In this document: one piece after another, positions 51,818 through 59,286 of the stretch
Layout of the letters: each line of letters opens with the position of its first letter
How positions within the stretch are numbered: the stretch's first letter is position 1
Origin: DASRQK01 sp964436635
Lineage (GTDB): Bacteria > Bacteroidota > Bacteroidia > Sphingobacteriales > Sphingobacteriaceae
DNA: 64,000 bases
Direction: 5' to 3'
NCBI GenBank assembly: GCA_964436635.1
Contig: CAYTDM010000002.1
Location: 1-64,000, forward strand
Made by a program: the position numbers and the translations under genes
The notes under the pieces: generated by a model
Told to the model about the DNA's origin: nothing
Database searches by the model: none
Seen by the model: only the letters and a program-made list of their open reading frames with translations

Positions 51818-52912
51818 TCATTTTTTTAAATATTGTTTTTGATAATAGGCTTGATAATCACCTGATGTTACTCGGTCAAGCCAATCTTGGTTTTCCAAAA
51901 ACCAGTCCACCGTTTTTTCCAGGCCTTCTTCAAAAGTCACGCTGGGGGTCCAACCTAATTCCTTTTGCAGTTTGCTGGCGTCTATTGCGTAGCGCAAATC
52001 ATGCCCTAAGCGATCCTGAACAAATGTAATGAGCGCTGCAGAGCTTCCTGGTGCTCGACCTAATTTCTCGTCCATAATTTGGCACAAATAACGAATCAAA
52101 TCGATGTTTTTCCATTCATTATGACCACCAATATTATAGGTTTCTCCGGCACTACCTTCGTGAAAAATTAAATCGATGGCCCGCGCATGATCCTCCACCC
52201 ATAACCAGTCTCGAACGTTTTCACCTTTCCCATAAACGGGAATTGGACGGTTATTTTTAATATTATTAATCGCTAAAGGAATCAGTTTTTCAGGAAAATG
52301 GTGAGAGCCATAGTTATTGGAACAATTTGAAATGACCACATCCAGGTCGTACGTATCGTGGTAAGCCCTCACGAAATGGTCAGAAGCCGCTTTGGAAGCA
52401 GAATACGGCGAATGGGGGTCATATTTTGTCTCTTCAGTAAATAAGCCCTCTGACCCTAAAGATCCATACACTTCGTCCGTCGATACGTGGTAAAAACGAG
52501 GCCGATTTTCTCGAGGAACATTCCTGTTCGAGGAAGGCGGCTGGGACATTGCGGAAAGCGTACGAAAAGCGTTTAATAAAACGACGGTCCCTAATACATT
52601 CGTGTGAACAAAATCCATCGGTTGGTCAATGGAACGGTCTACATGCGATTCTGCGGCTAAATGGATCACTCCATCTGGACGCTCCTTTTCAAAAAGCTGC
52701 TGAACAAAGGCCGCATCGGTAATATCCCCTTTGATAAATCGGTAATTGGGTTCCTGCTCGATGTCTTTTAAATTCTCCAGGTTGCCCGCATAGGTTAACT
52801 TGTCCAGGTTCAGAATTAAATAGGAGGGGTATTGCTTCACAAACCTTCGCACGACATGTGAGCCAATAAACCCAGCCCCGCCAGTAATTAATATTGTTTT
52901 TTGAACTCGCAT
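51818..52912 (-). CDS. rfbB: dTDP-glucose 4,6-dehydratase
   Basis: 364 residues from ATG at 52912, one base after the galE stop; a longer frame to 52954 would overlap galE. The SDR NAD-binding motif ITGGAGFIGSHVVRRF, the TDEVYG segment and the catalytic YSASKAASDHFV (Tyr-x3-Lys) are intact, as are YGSHHFPEKLIPLAI and NIGGHNEWKN. It converts dTDP-glucose to dTDP-4-keto-6-deoxyglucose for rhamnose-type sugars; rfbA, rfbC and rfbD are not in the window. Confidence 0.93.
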   Translation of the reverse strand: MRVQKTILITGGAGFIGSHVVRRFVKQYPSYLILNLDKLTYAGNLENLKDIEQEPNYRFIKGDITDAAFVQQLFEKERPDGVIHLAAESHVDRSIDQPMDFVHTNVLGTVVLLNAFRTLSAMSQPPSSNRNVPRENRPRFYHVSTDEVYGSLGSEGLFTEETKYDPHSPYSASKAASDHFVRAYHDTYDLDVVISNCSNNYGSHHFPEKLIPLAINNIKNNRPIPVYGKGENVRDWLWVEDHARAIDLIFHEGSAGETYNIGGHNEWKNIDLIRYLCQIMDEKLGRAPGSSAALITFVQDRLGHDLRYAIDASKLQKELGWTPSVTFEEGLEKTVDWFLENQDWLDRVTSGDYQAYYQKQYLKK

Positions 52913-52913
52913 C

Positions 52914-53978
52914 TTAATTCGTTTTGCCGCTATTTTCCGGCCCTTTATGGTCATTTTGATTGGAATTTATATAATTTTCCCACTTCCAGGCCGAAGCCAT
53001 CATCTCATCCAAGCCTAAAACCGCTTTCCAATTTAATCCTTGTTGGGATTTGGTCACATTGCCCCATACCTTTTCAATGTCACCAGGACGGCGTTCACCC
53101 ATATTGTAGGCCAGCTTTACCCCCGTTACCCGTTCAAATGCTTGAATAATTTCCAGTACGGAATAGCCTTTTCCTGTTCCTACATTAAACACATCATAAT
53201 TCCCTGTGGGATTTCCTTTTTTTAATAATTGTAGCGCGGCCACGTGCGCCTTTGCCAAATCCACTACGTGAATGTAGTCGCGGATCGCTGTGCCATCCGG
53301 CGTGTCGTAGTCGGAACCGTATACCGTAATAGGCCCGCGCTTTCCGATGGCACTTTGGGTAATAAAAGGCACCAAATTTTGCGGAACACCCAACGGCAAC
53401 TCCCCGATGAATCCTGTTTCATGTGCGCCCACTGGATTAAAATATCGCAAGGAAATAATATTTAAAAGCGGATTCGATTGGGCGGTTTCCTGCAAAATTT
53501 CTTCAGCGATTTGCTTGGTGTTTCCATAAGGTGACAAGGCTTTTTTTACGGGAGCCGCTTCGTCCACTGGCAATGTGTCGGGCTGCCCATAGACAGTGCA
53601 AGAGGAAGAAAAAACCAAGTTCAGGGGCCGGTCTGAAAACACTTCTAACACGTTTAATAACGATTGCAAATTGTTTCTATAATACTTTAAGGGTTGTTCA
53701 ACCGATTCCCCTACTGCTTTATGTGCGGCAAAATGGATTACGCCATCAAATGTCGGCAATGAAGCAATAAGGCCCTTTAATGCTCCCTCGTCACATAAAT
53801 CCAACTGATAAAATGCCGGCCGAACGCCCGTAATTCTTTCGATTTGACCCAATACTTGCAGCGATGAATTTGCCAAATTATCGATGATAATCGGCTTATA
53901 GCCTTCATGGATGAGCTCGACGACTGTGTGCGAGCCTATATATCCCATTCCACCTGTAACCAATATTTGTTTACTCAT
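52914..53978 (-). CDS. galE: UDP-glucose 4-epimerase
   Basis: 354 residues. GMGYIGSHTVVELI (NAD-binding), VFSSSCTVYGQP and SPYGNTKQIAEEIL (Tyr-x3-Lys), plus RYFNPVGAHETGFIGE, identify the GalE group that interconverts UDP-glucose and UDP-galactose. It begins 18 bp after the UDP-sugar decarboxylase gene and is followed by rfbB with one base between them, so the three SDR genes form an operon. Confidence 0.93.
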   Translation of the reverse strand: MSKQILVTGGMGYIGSHTVVELIHEGYKPIIIDNLANSSLQVLGQIERITGVRPAFYQLDLCDEGALKGLIASLPTFDGVIHFAAHKAVGESVEQPLKYYRNNLQSLLNVLEVFSDRPLNLVFSSSCTVYGQPDTLPVDEAAPVKKALSPYGNTKQIAEEILQETAQSNPLLNIISLRYFNPVGAHETGFIGELPLGVPQNLVPFITQSAIGKRGPITVYGSDYDTPDGTAIRDYIHVVDLAKAHVAALQLLKKGNPTGNYDVFNVGTGKGYSVLEIIQAFERVTGVKLAYNMGERRPGDIEKVWGNVTKSQQGLNWKAVLGLDEMMASAWKWENYINSNQNDHKGPENSGKTN

Positions 53979-53996
53979 TTTTCAGTCAAATTATTT

Positions 53997-54950
53997 TTAT
54001 GCCTCTTGGGCCAATTGTTTCTTATAATACGCAAGTGTCCGTTCGAGTCCTTCCTTTCTGTCGATTTTCGGTTCCCAATCTAAAATTTCCTTTGCTTTTA
54101 CTATAGAGGGCCTGCGTTGTGCTGGATCGTCGGTGGGCAAAGGAGCATAAGTAATGCTGCTTTTTCCTCCCACTAAGGCGTTGATTTCTTCCGCCAATCC
54201 TTTAATCGTAATTTCTTCTGGGTTTCCAATGTTAATCGGCAAAACATAATCGCTTTTTAAAAGTTTAAATATGCCTTCCACTGTATCCTGCACATAACAA
54301 AAAGAGCGGGTTTGATTTCCCTGTCCATAAATAGTAATCGCTTCGCCCATGAGTGCTTGTCGAATAAAAGTAGGAAATACGCGGCCGTCATTTAAGCGCA
54401 TTCTTGGGCCGTAAGTATTAAATATTCGCGCGATTCTTGTTTCTAAACCGTGTACATTATGATAAGCCATGGTCAATGCTTCTTGAAAGCGTTTTGCTTC
54501 GTCATATACCCCTCTTGGTCCCACCGGGTTTACGTTTCCCCAATATTCTTCCGTTTGAGGGTTCACGGTGGGGTCCCCATACACTTCTGAGGTAGAAGCG
54601 ATTAATATTCTTGCTTTTTTGGCTTTGGCCAAGCCCAAACAATTATGCGTGCCCAAGGAACTTACCTTCAGTGTTTGAATCGGCATTTGTAAATAATCCC
54701 GAGGACTCGCTGGAGAGGCCAAATGTAATACCTCATGCAATGCACCGGGGATCTCTATAAATTTCGTGACGTCGTGTTCGATAAAGGTAAAGTCTGGATG
54801 ACTCAAAAGGTGTTGGATGTGATCCAGTGATCCCGTAGATAAATTATCCATGCCTAAAACTTCATACCCCTCCATCAGGCAGCGGTCGCACAAGTGTGAG
54901 CCTAAAAACCCCGCCGCTCCGGTAATTAAAATTCTCCTTTTTTCTGGCAT
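53997..54950 (-). CDS. UDP-glucuronate decarboxylase-type SDR enzyme
   Basis: 317 residues. ITGAAGFLGSHLCDRCL, HLASPASPRDYLQMPIQTL, STSEVYGDP and GVYDEAKRFQEAL (Tyr-x3-Lys), with RIFNTYGPRMRLNDGRV, are typical of UXS enzymes that convert UDP-glucuronate to UDP-xylose. It leads the galE-rfbB operon, has its own promoter, and diverges from a Stealth-family gene, so it is likely to supply nucleotide sugars for surface glycan synthesis. Confidence 0.9.
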   Translation of the reverse strand: MPEKRRILITGAAGFLGSHLCDRCLMEGYEVLGMDNLSTGSLDHIQHLLSHPDFTFIEHDVTKFIEIPGALHEVLHLASPASPRDYLQMPIQTLKVSSLGTHNCLGLAKAKKARILIASTSEVYGDPTVNPQTEEYWGNVNPVGPRGVYDEAKRFQEALTMAYHNVHGLETRIARIFNTYGPRMRLNDGRVFPTFIRQALMGEAITIYGQGNQTRSFCYVQDTVEGIFKLLKSDYVLPINIGNPEEITIKGLAEEINALVGGKSSITYAPLPTDDPAQRRPSIVKAKEILDWEPKIDRKEGLERTLAYYKKQLAQEA

Positions 54951-54961
54951 AGAACGTGAAT

Positions 54962-54993
54962 CAAAATTAAAAGCAAAATCCGCTTGCTTTCAA
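54962..54993 (-). promoter_or_regulatory. Promoter of the nucleotide-sugar operon
   Basis: TTG (54991-54993) and TAATTTTG (54962-54969) on the minus strand with a 21-base spacer, 11 bases from the ATG at 54950. Confidence 0.6.
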
Positions 54994-55060
54994 CAAATTT
55001 AACTAATTCGCACTGGATCCCCAATATTTGCCAAAAAATTTCAAAATTCAAATATATCTG

Positions 55061-55068
55061 TACTTTTG
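55061..55068 (+). promoter_or_regulatory. Promoter -7 box of the first Stealth gene
   Basis: TACTTTTG lies six bases upstream of the ATG at 55075, implying a leaderless or nearly leaderless transcript. The -33 region reads TTTC rather than TTTG. Confidence 0.5.
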
Positions 55069-55074
55069 CAGTCT

Positions 55075-56022
55075 ATGGTAACAAAAGATTTGAAAATCGA
55101 TCTGGTATATCTGTGGGTAGATGGGGACGACCCAAGTTGGCTTGAGAAAAAAAGTCGATTTTTGAACTTACCTTATGATAATTCTGAAACACATAACAAA
55201 GGACGTTATCAAGATAATGATGAACTTCGTTATTCATTGCGATCAGCACACGAATATGCGCCATGGATTCGTAAAATATTTATCGTAACTGATAATCAAA
55301 AACCGGCTTGGCTAAATGTAGATCATCCGAAGATTCAGGTGGTGGATCACCAAGAAATTTTTCCTGAAGGCATCTTGCCTTGTTACAACTCCAGCGTGAT
55401 CGAATATTTTTTACATAAAATTCCTGGGCTTTCAGAACACTTCTTGTTCGCCAATGATGACATGTTTTTTAATGCCCCGGTGGAGCCGAGCTTTTTTTTC
55501 GCCGAAGATGGATACCCGATTTTGCGCCTAAAACCAAATCGCACACCTAAGTTTACTTATTTTTTAAAGAGTTTGCGGAGCAAAGGCGTCGGACAATACG
55601 CAGAAATGGTATATCAATCGGCATTGAGGATCGAAAAGAAATTTGGTAAATTCTATTCCGGCACCCCGCATCATAACATTGATAGCTATCGTAAATCTGA
55701 CTATAAAAAGGCCGTAGAAGAGGTGTTTTCGGAAGAGGTGTTGGCTTCGCAAACCCACCGCGTAAGAACCCACGGGGACCTGCATCGATCCGCTTTTTCA
55801 TTGTATGCTTTAAGCCAAGGGAGGGCGCATCTCACCTACATCGACCGCTACACATCTTCGCGAATTTTAATTCATAAACACGATTTTAATCGTTTTTTAA
55901 ACAAATATAAACCGATTCTATTTTGTTTAAATGATAGCCAAAGGAACAACGAGGCCCAACGAAACTCCATCGCAGACCTGTTAACGGCGCGCTTTCCAAA
56001 TCCTTCTCCTTTTGAACGATAG
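55075..56022 (+). CDS. Stealth-family sugar-phosphate transferase 1
   Basis: 315 residues from ATG at 55075; the upstream in-frame TTG at 55066 lies in the promoter box. Stealth conserved region 1 (IDLVYLWVDGDDPSWLEKK) and region 2 (DNDELRYSLRSAHEYAPWIRKIFIVTD) are clear, followed by LPCYNSSVIEYFLHKIPGL and FANDDMFFNAP. Stealth proteins transfer hexose-1-phosphate units in capsular or cell-wall polymers. It converges with a second Stealth gene and neighbours nucleotide-sugar genes, so it probably helps build a phosphate-containing surface glycan. Confidence 0.9.
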   Translation: MVTKDLKIDLVYLWVDGDDPSWLEKKSRFLNLPYDNSETHNKGRYQDNDELRYSLRSAHEYAPWIRKIFIVTDNQKPAWLNVDHPKIQVVDHQEIFPEGILPCYNSSVIEYFLHKIPGLSEHFLFANDDMFFNAPVEPSFFFAEDGYPILRLKPNRTPKFTYFLKSLRSKGVGQYAEMVYQSALRIEKKFGKFYSGTPHHNIDSYRKSDYKKAVEEVFSEEVLASQTHRVRTHGDLHRSAFSLYALSQGRAHLTYIDRYTSSRILIHKHDFNRFLNKYKPILFCLNDSQRNNEAQRNSIADLLTARFPNPSPFER

Positions 56023-56049
56023 CTGCTTCCGCAAAACCTTTATGAAAAA

Positions 56050-56149
56050 GCGCAAACGCTCGATTACAGCTCGGGCAGCTGATTAAGTCGCGCGCGGTTG
56101 AACACAGCGCGGACTGTTGAACACAGCGCAAACGCTCGTTTACAGCTCG
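56050..56149. repeat. Direct repeats between the two convergent Stealth genes
   Basis: GCGCAAACGCTCGATTACAG...(56050-56073) recurs as GCGCAAACGCTCGTTTACAG...(56126-56149) with one mismatch; the second copy overlaps the stop codon of the minus-strand gene. TTGAACACAGCGC occurs at 56098-56110 and again at 56117-56129. Confidence 0.75.
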
Positions 56150-57132
56150 AACGATGATTTTTCAGGCAAAATATGTTGAAAAGATGCTTGAATTTCCGTC
56201 ATGACCTGCTCAAAATTACGAATGTGTTCGTTATCATTGATACAAACCAACTTATATTCTTGATTCCGAATGGCCTTGATGGCAGGCTTGGACCGAAACA
56301 CTAACGGAAACATTTTGGTGTCCTTATATGTGTTATACGCATGAAAATTAGATTGACAAATTTGCCAAGTTCTAAATAATTCCTGTGTATAATCGTTCGG
56401 GCTTCTGAATTTGTTCTTAGACATCTCGCGTAACTCATCCCCCGCATAATCCCATACTTCTTCAAACGTAGTTTTTAAATACGGTTGTGCATTATGCGGT
56501 GTGCGCAAAGTAATGAACTTGTCGTACCAGGATAATTGTTTGGTTAAAGATGCTTTGCTGCCATATTCTGGGAAATACCACTTGTCATGGTCACGCTTCA
56601 TCACTTCTTTTTTGTCAAACTTTTGATTAATCAAACGGATGTTATTTTTCAGGCATTTGCTCCACAAAGACAGGCCTAAATTCATACGAAATGCGGCAAT
56701 ATCTTGTGGCAACCCTTCTTTAAAAAAGCGCTCTTTAGGTAAATCATCTATGATAAAAAAGTCATCATTGAAGTACACAAAATGGTCGGCAATACCCGGA
56801 ATTTTATGCAGGTAAATTTCCAGTACGCTGGAGTTAAAACAAGGTAAATACTCCTTTGGGATATAATCCTCATGGTTCACCAAGTTTAATTTTGGATGCG
56901 ACGCGTCTAACCATTCAGGTTTTTGGCCACAAGTCACGAAATGCACTTTTCTCACCCAAGGGGCAAATTTTTCAATTCCTCTAAACCAATATTTTAAAAG
57001 TCCATAATCGCGAAACCGCGCCACAGACACTTCATTTTTAGAATTATCAATTTTTCCAGAATAAGTGCCAAAATCCTTTTTCCATTTGGGATCGTTCATG
57101 TCCACCCAGGTGACAACAAAATCTATATCCAT
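56140..57132 (-). CDS. Stealth-family sugar-phosphate transferase 2
   Basis: 330 residues. Region 1 (IDFVVTWVDMNDPKWKKDF) and region 2 (RFRDYGLLKYWFRGIEKFAPWVRKVHFVTCGQ) are both recognisable, followed by LPCFNSSVLEIYLHKIPGI and FNDDFFIIDDLP. It is a second, divergent member of the same family, encoded on the opposite strand; the two genes converge over 117 bp of repeat-containing DNA. The function is likely a hexose- or hexosamine-1-phosphate transfer to a surface polysaccharide. Confidence 0.9.
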   Translation of the reverse strand: MDIDFVVTWVDMNDPKWKKDFGTYSGKIDNSKNEVSVARFRDYGLLKYWFRGIEKFAPWVRKVHFVTCGQKPEWLDASHPKLNLVNHEDYIPKEYLPCFNSSVLEIYLHKIPGIADHFVYFNDDFFIIDDLPKERFFKEGLPQDIAAFRMNLGLSLWSKCLKNNIRLINQKFDKKEVMKRDHDKWYFPEYGSKASLTKQLSWYDKFITLRTPHNAQPYLKTTFEEVWDYAGDELREMSKNKFRSPNDYTQELFRTWQICQSNFHAYNTYKDTKMFPLVFRSKPAIKAIRNQEYKLVCINDNEHIRNFEQVMTEIQASFQHILPEKSSFEL

Positions 57133-57136
57133 AAGA

Positions 57137-57144
57137 CAAAGTTA
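57137..57144 (-). promoter_or_regulatory. Promoter -7 box of the second Stealth gene
   Basis: TAACTTTG on the minus strand ends four bases before the ATG (57132), implying a leaderless transcript. Confidence 0.5.
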
Positions 57145-57174
57145 CATGAAAATTATGCAAAAGCGCTTTAAAAA

Positions 57175-58398
57175 TTATGTGAAAAACAAATCCGAAGCGA
57201 TGCGGTCAGCGATGAGCTTTCCAGAATTTGTTAATGTAAATACGGTATTTGCTTCGCCAAAGCTTGCCTTTTCGCTTTCACTGCTTTTGTTTACACAGCC
57301 CTCTTTCTCTAATCTATTTAGAGCTATTTCCATTGGCCCCCAATGGGAGAGGGGAAACGTGTTCTTAACATAATGCATATCGATCCCCCAAATGGTTCTT
57401 AGGGAAGTCATGATGTATTCATTAAATCGATCTGTGATGCTGAGCGTCTCCATTTCAACTGTAGGCGCTGTAGGAGGCTGATCCTGTTGGAAGGCGTTCA
57501 TGTATTTTGCGTTGTTTGCAATGTTCCAAAAACGATGCTTGCCATCAAAGGCATGTGCCGAAGGACCAATGCCTAAGTACGGCACTTGCTTCCAATAATT
57601 ACTATTATGCACCGCAGCAAAACCAGGCCTAGCCCAATTTGAAATTTCATAATGAATAAAACCCGCTTCGGAGAGCCGCGCCATCAGCTGCTCGAACTGC
57701 CGCGCACTTTGATCCTCATCCATGGGCATTTGCACGCCTTTTTTTACCCAGGTCCCTAAAGCTGTTTTGGGCTCCACCGTCATGCTGTAAGCAGAAATGT
57801 GGGGAACGCCAAGTTCCAACATGGTAGATATGTTTTGTGCCCATTTTTCATCCGTCAAAAGGGGATACCCATAGATTAAATCGGCCGTAATATTGGTAAT
57901 GCCCACTTCTTGGGCACGTTGAATCGCCTCCTCCGCTTCTCCAGCACCATGCGCCCGATTCATCCAAATCAAATCTTCTGAGAAAAAGGATTGCACTCCG
58001 ATGCTTAGGCGATTAACGCCTGCCTCCTTAAGGGCCCTTAACTTTTCTAAACTCAAATCGTCCGGATTCGCTTCCAATGTGACCTCAATAAGTCCGTCTA
58101 CATTATACAAGGATGCACAAAGGTCAAGCAACCGCTTTACCTCGTCTCCGCTAAGCAAAGAAGGGGTGCCTCCTCCAAAATAAATCGAAGTTATTTCTGT
58201 GCTTTCATTAAAAAAACCGCTTGATTTGCGCCAGCGCAACTCCTTTTCCATGCATTGCAACATGTCATTTTTATGCTTTAAAGAAGTCACAAAATGGAAA
58301 TCACAATAATGGCAGGCTTGTTTACAAAAAGGAATGTGAAAATAAATTCCGCCTTTTTGAGGCGTTAACTGCTTCCGCTCATCTGCACCTTGTATCAT
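57175..58398 (-). CDS. hemW: Radical SAM heme chaperone HemW
   Basis: 407 residues from ATG at 58398 (a GTG at 58407 is the alternative). The radical-SAM cluster motif is CKQACHYCDF, with the HemW-like three-cysteine pattern and no extra Cys as in coproporphyrinogen dehydrogenase HemN. IYFGGGTPSLLSGDEV, RLSIGVQSFF and ITADLIYGYPLLTDEKW are also typical. HemW delivers heme to respiratory proteins. It lies directly after the crotonase gene (21 bp), so it may be transcribed with the phenylacetate genes merely by position. Confidence 0.93.
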   Translation of the reverse strand: MIQGADERKQLTPQKGGIYFHIPFCKQACHYCDFHFVTSLKHKNDMLQCMEKELRWRKSSGFFNESTEITSIYFGGGTPSLLSGDEVKRLLDLCASLYNVDGLIEVTLEANPDDLSLEKLRALKEAGVNRLSIGVQSFFSEDLIWMNRAHGAGEAEEAIQRAQEVGITNITADLIYGYPLLTDEKWAQNISTMLELGVPHISAYSMTVEPKTALGTWVKKGVQMPMDEDQSARQFEQLMARLSEAGFIHYEISNWARPGFAAVHNSNYWKQVPYLGIGPSAHAFDGKHRFWNIANNAKYMNAFQQDQPPTAPTVEMETLSITDRFNEYIMTSLRTIWGIDMHYVKNTFPLSHWGPMEIALNRLEKEGCVNKSSESEKASFGEANTVFTLTNSGKLIADRIASDLFFT

Positions 58399-58419
58399 CT
58401 CGCCCACAAATACCCGTGT

Positions 58420-59175
58420 TTATTTTGTTTTAAATTTTTGAATCGCATTTTTAGTAAAATCGGACAGCACCAAGCGTCCAGAAATTTTTGCGCGCACTAT
58501 CAGTTTTTCATCCCAATCTTCCGTACCTTCCCAACATGCTTTTTTAATTTCAGCCATGGCTTCTGGGCTGCTTTTGGCTAATTGTTCGCACAAATCATTC
58601 ATCGCCTGATCGACTTCTTCAAGGGTAGCATAAATCGCGGTGTACAGCCCCTTCTCCAATGCCCATGCGGCCGATTGAAAAGCCTGCGCATGAATGGCTA
58701 ATTGACTAAATGCGGACAAACCTATTTTGCGCTCCACCGCGGGACCAACCACAAAGGGGCCAATTCCGACAGCCAATTCACTTAATTTAACAGCGGCGTG
58801 TTCCGTGGCGATCGCATAATCTGCCGCCGCGGCTAATCCGACGCCCCCGCCTACAGCTTTTCCCTGTACCCGCACCAAAACGAATTTCGGTGCTAAACGC
58901 ATGGCGTTAATAACCTTTGCGAAGCCTGAAAAAAAAGCGAGGCCGTCTTCCTCGTTCGAAATAGAAATCAACTCGTCAAAAGAGGCGCCAGCACAAAAAG
59001 CCTTCTCACCTCCACTTTTTAAGAGGATGACTTTCGCTTCCGGATCTTTCCCTAAAGTTTCGATCGCTTCCGCAAGTTTATTTAATTGAAATCCCGGCAT
59101 GGAATTGCTCTGTGGATGAAAAAATTCCACTGTTCCTATGCCATTTTCAACCCTTGTATGTACGTATGCTTCCAT
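58420..59175 (-). CDS. Enoyl-CoA hydratase/isomerase family protein of the phenylacetate cluster
   Basis: 251 residues with the crotonase fold: KAFCAGASFDEL (oxyanion hole), QGKAVGGGVGLAAAADYAIATEHAAVKLSELAVGIGPF (segment shortened: GKAVGGGVGLAAAADYAI, KLSELAVGIGPF). One acidic residue of the catalytic pair is seen (SELAVG); by eye the second position seems to be Gln, so it may be an isomerase of PaaG type rather than a PaaF-type hydratase. It is the gene after paaZ in the cluster, separated by a 111-bp spacer with tandem repeats. Its role in the lower phenylacetate pathway is inferred from context. Confidence 0.85.
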   Translation of the reverse strand: MEAYVHTRVENGIGTVEFFHPQSNSMPGFQLNKLAEAIETLGKDPEAKVILLKSGGEKAFCAGASFDELISISNEEDGLAFFSGFAKVINAMRLAPKFVLVRVQGKAVGGGVGLAAAADYAIATEHAAVKLSELAVGIGPFVVGPAVERKIGLSAFSQLAIHAQAFQSAAWALEKGLYTAIYATLEEVDQAMNDLCEQLAKSSPEAMAEIKKACWEGTEDWDEKLIVRAKISGRLVLSDFTKNAIQKFKTK

Positions 59176-59193
59176 ATTAAACGCGTTTTTAAA

Positions 59194-59280
59194 CGCCTGT
59201 ATACTCTTTATATTTCTATATACTCCTTTTGATGCTTGTATACTTCTTTTGATGCTTGTATACTTCTTTTAATTCCTGTT
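59194..59280. repeat. TATACT tandem repeat between paaZ and the crotonase gene
   Basis: The 20-bp unit GATGCTTGTATACTTCTTTT occurs twice exactly (59231-59250 and 59251-59270), preceded by two degenerate copies with CTGTATACTC and CTATATACTC. It fills most of the 111-bp spacer. Confidence 0.8.
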
Positions 59281-59286
59281 TCCTCT

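Noticed and set aside
49534..56149. CRISPR array
   Set aside because: The repeats are tandem or near-tandem, few, imperfect and without regular unique spacers, and no cas gene is present.
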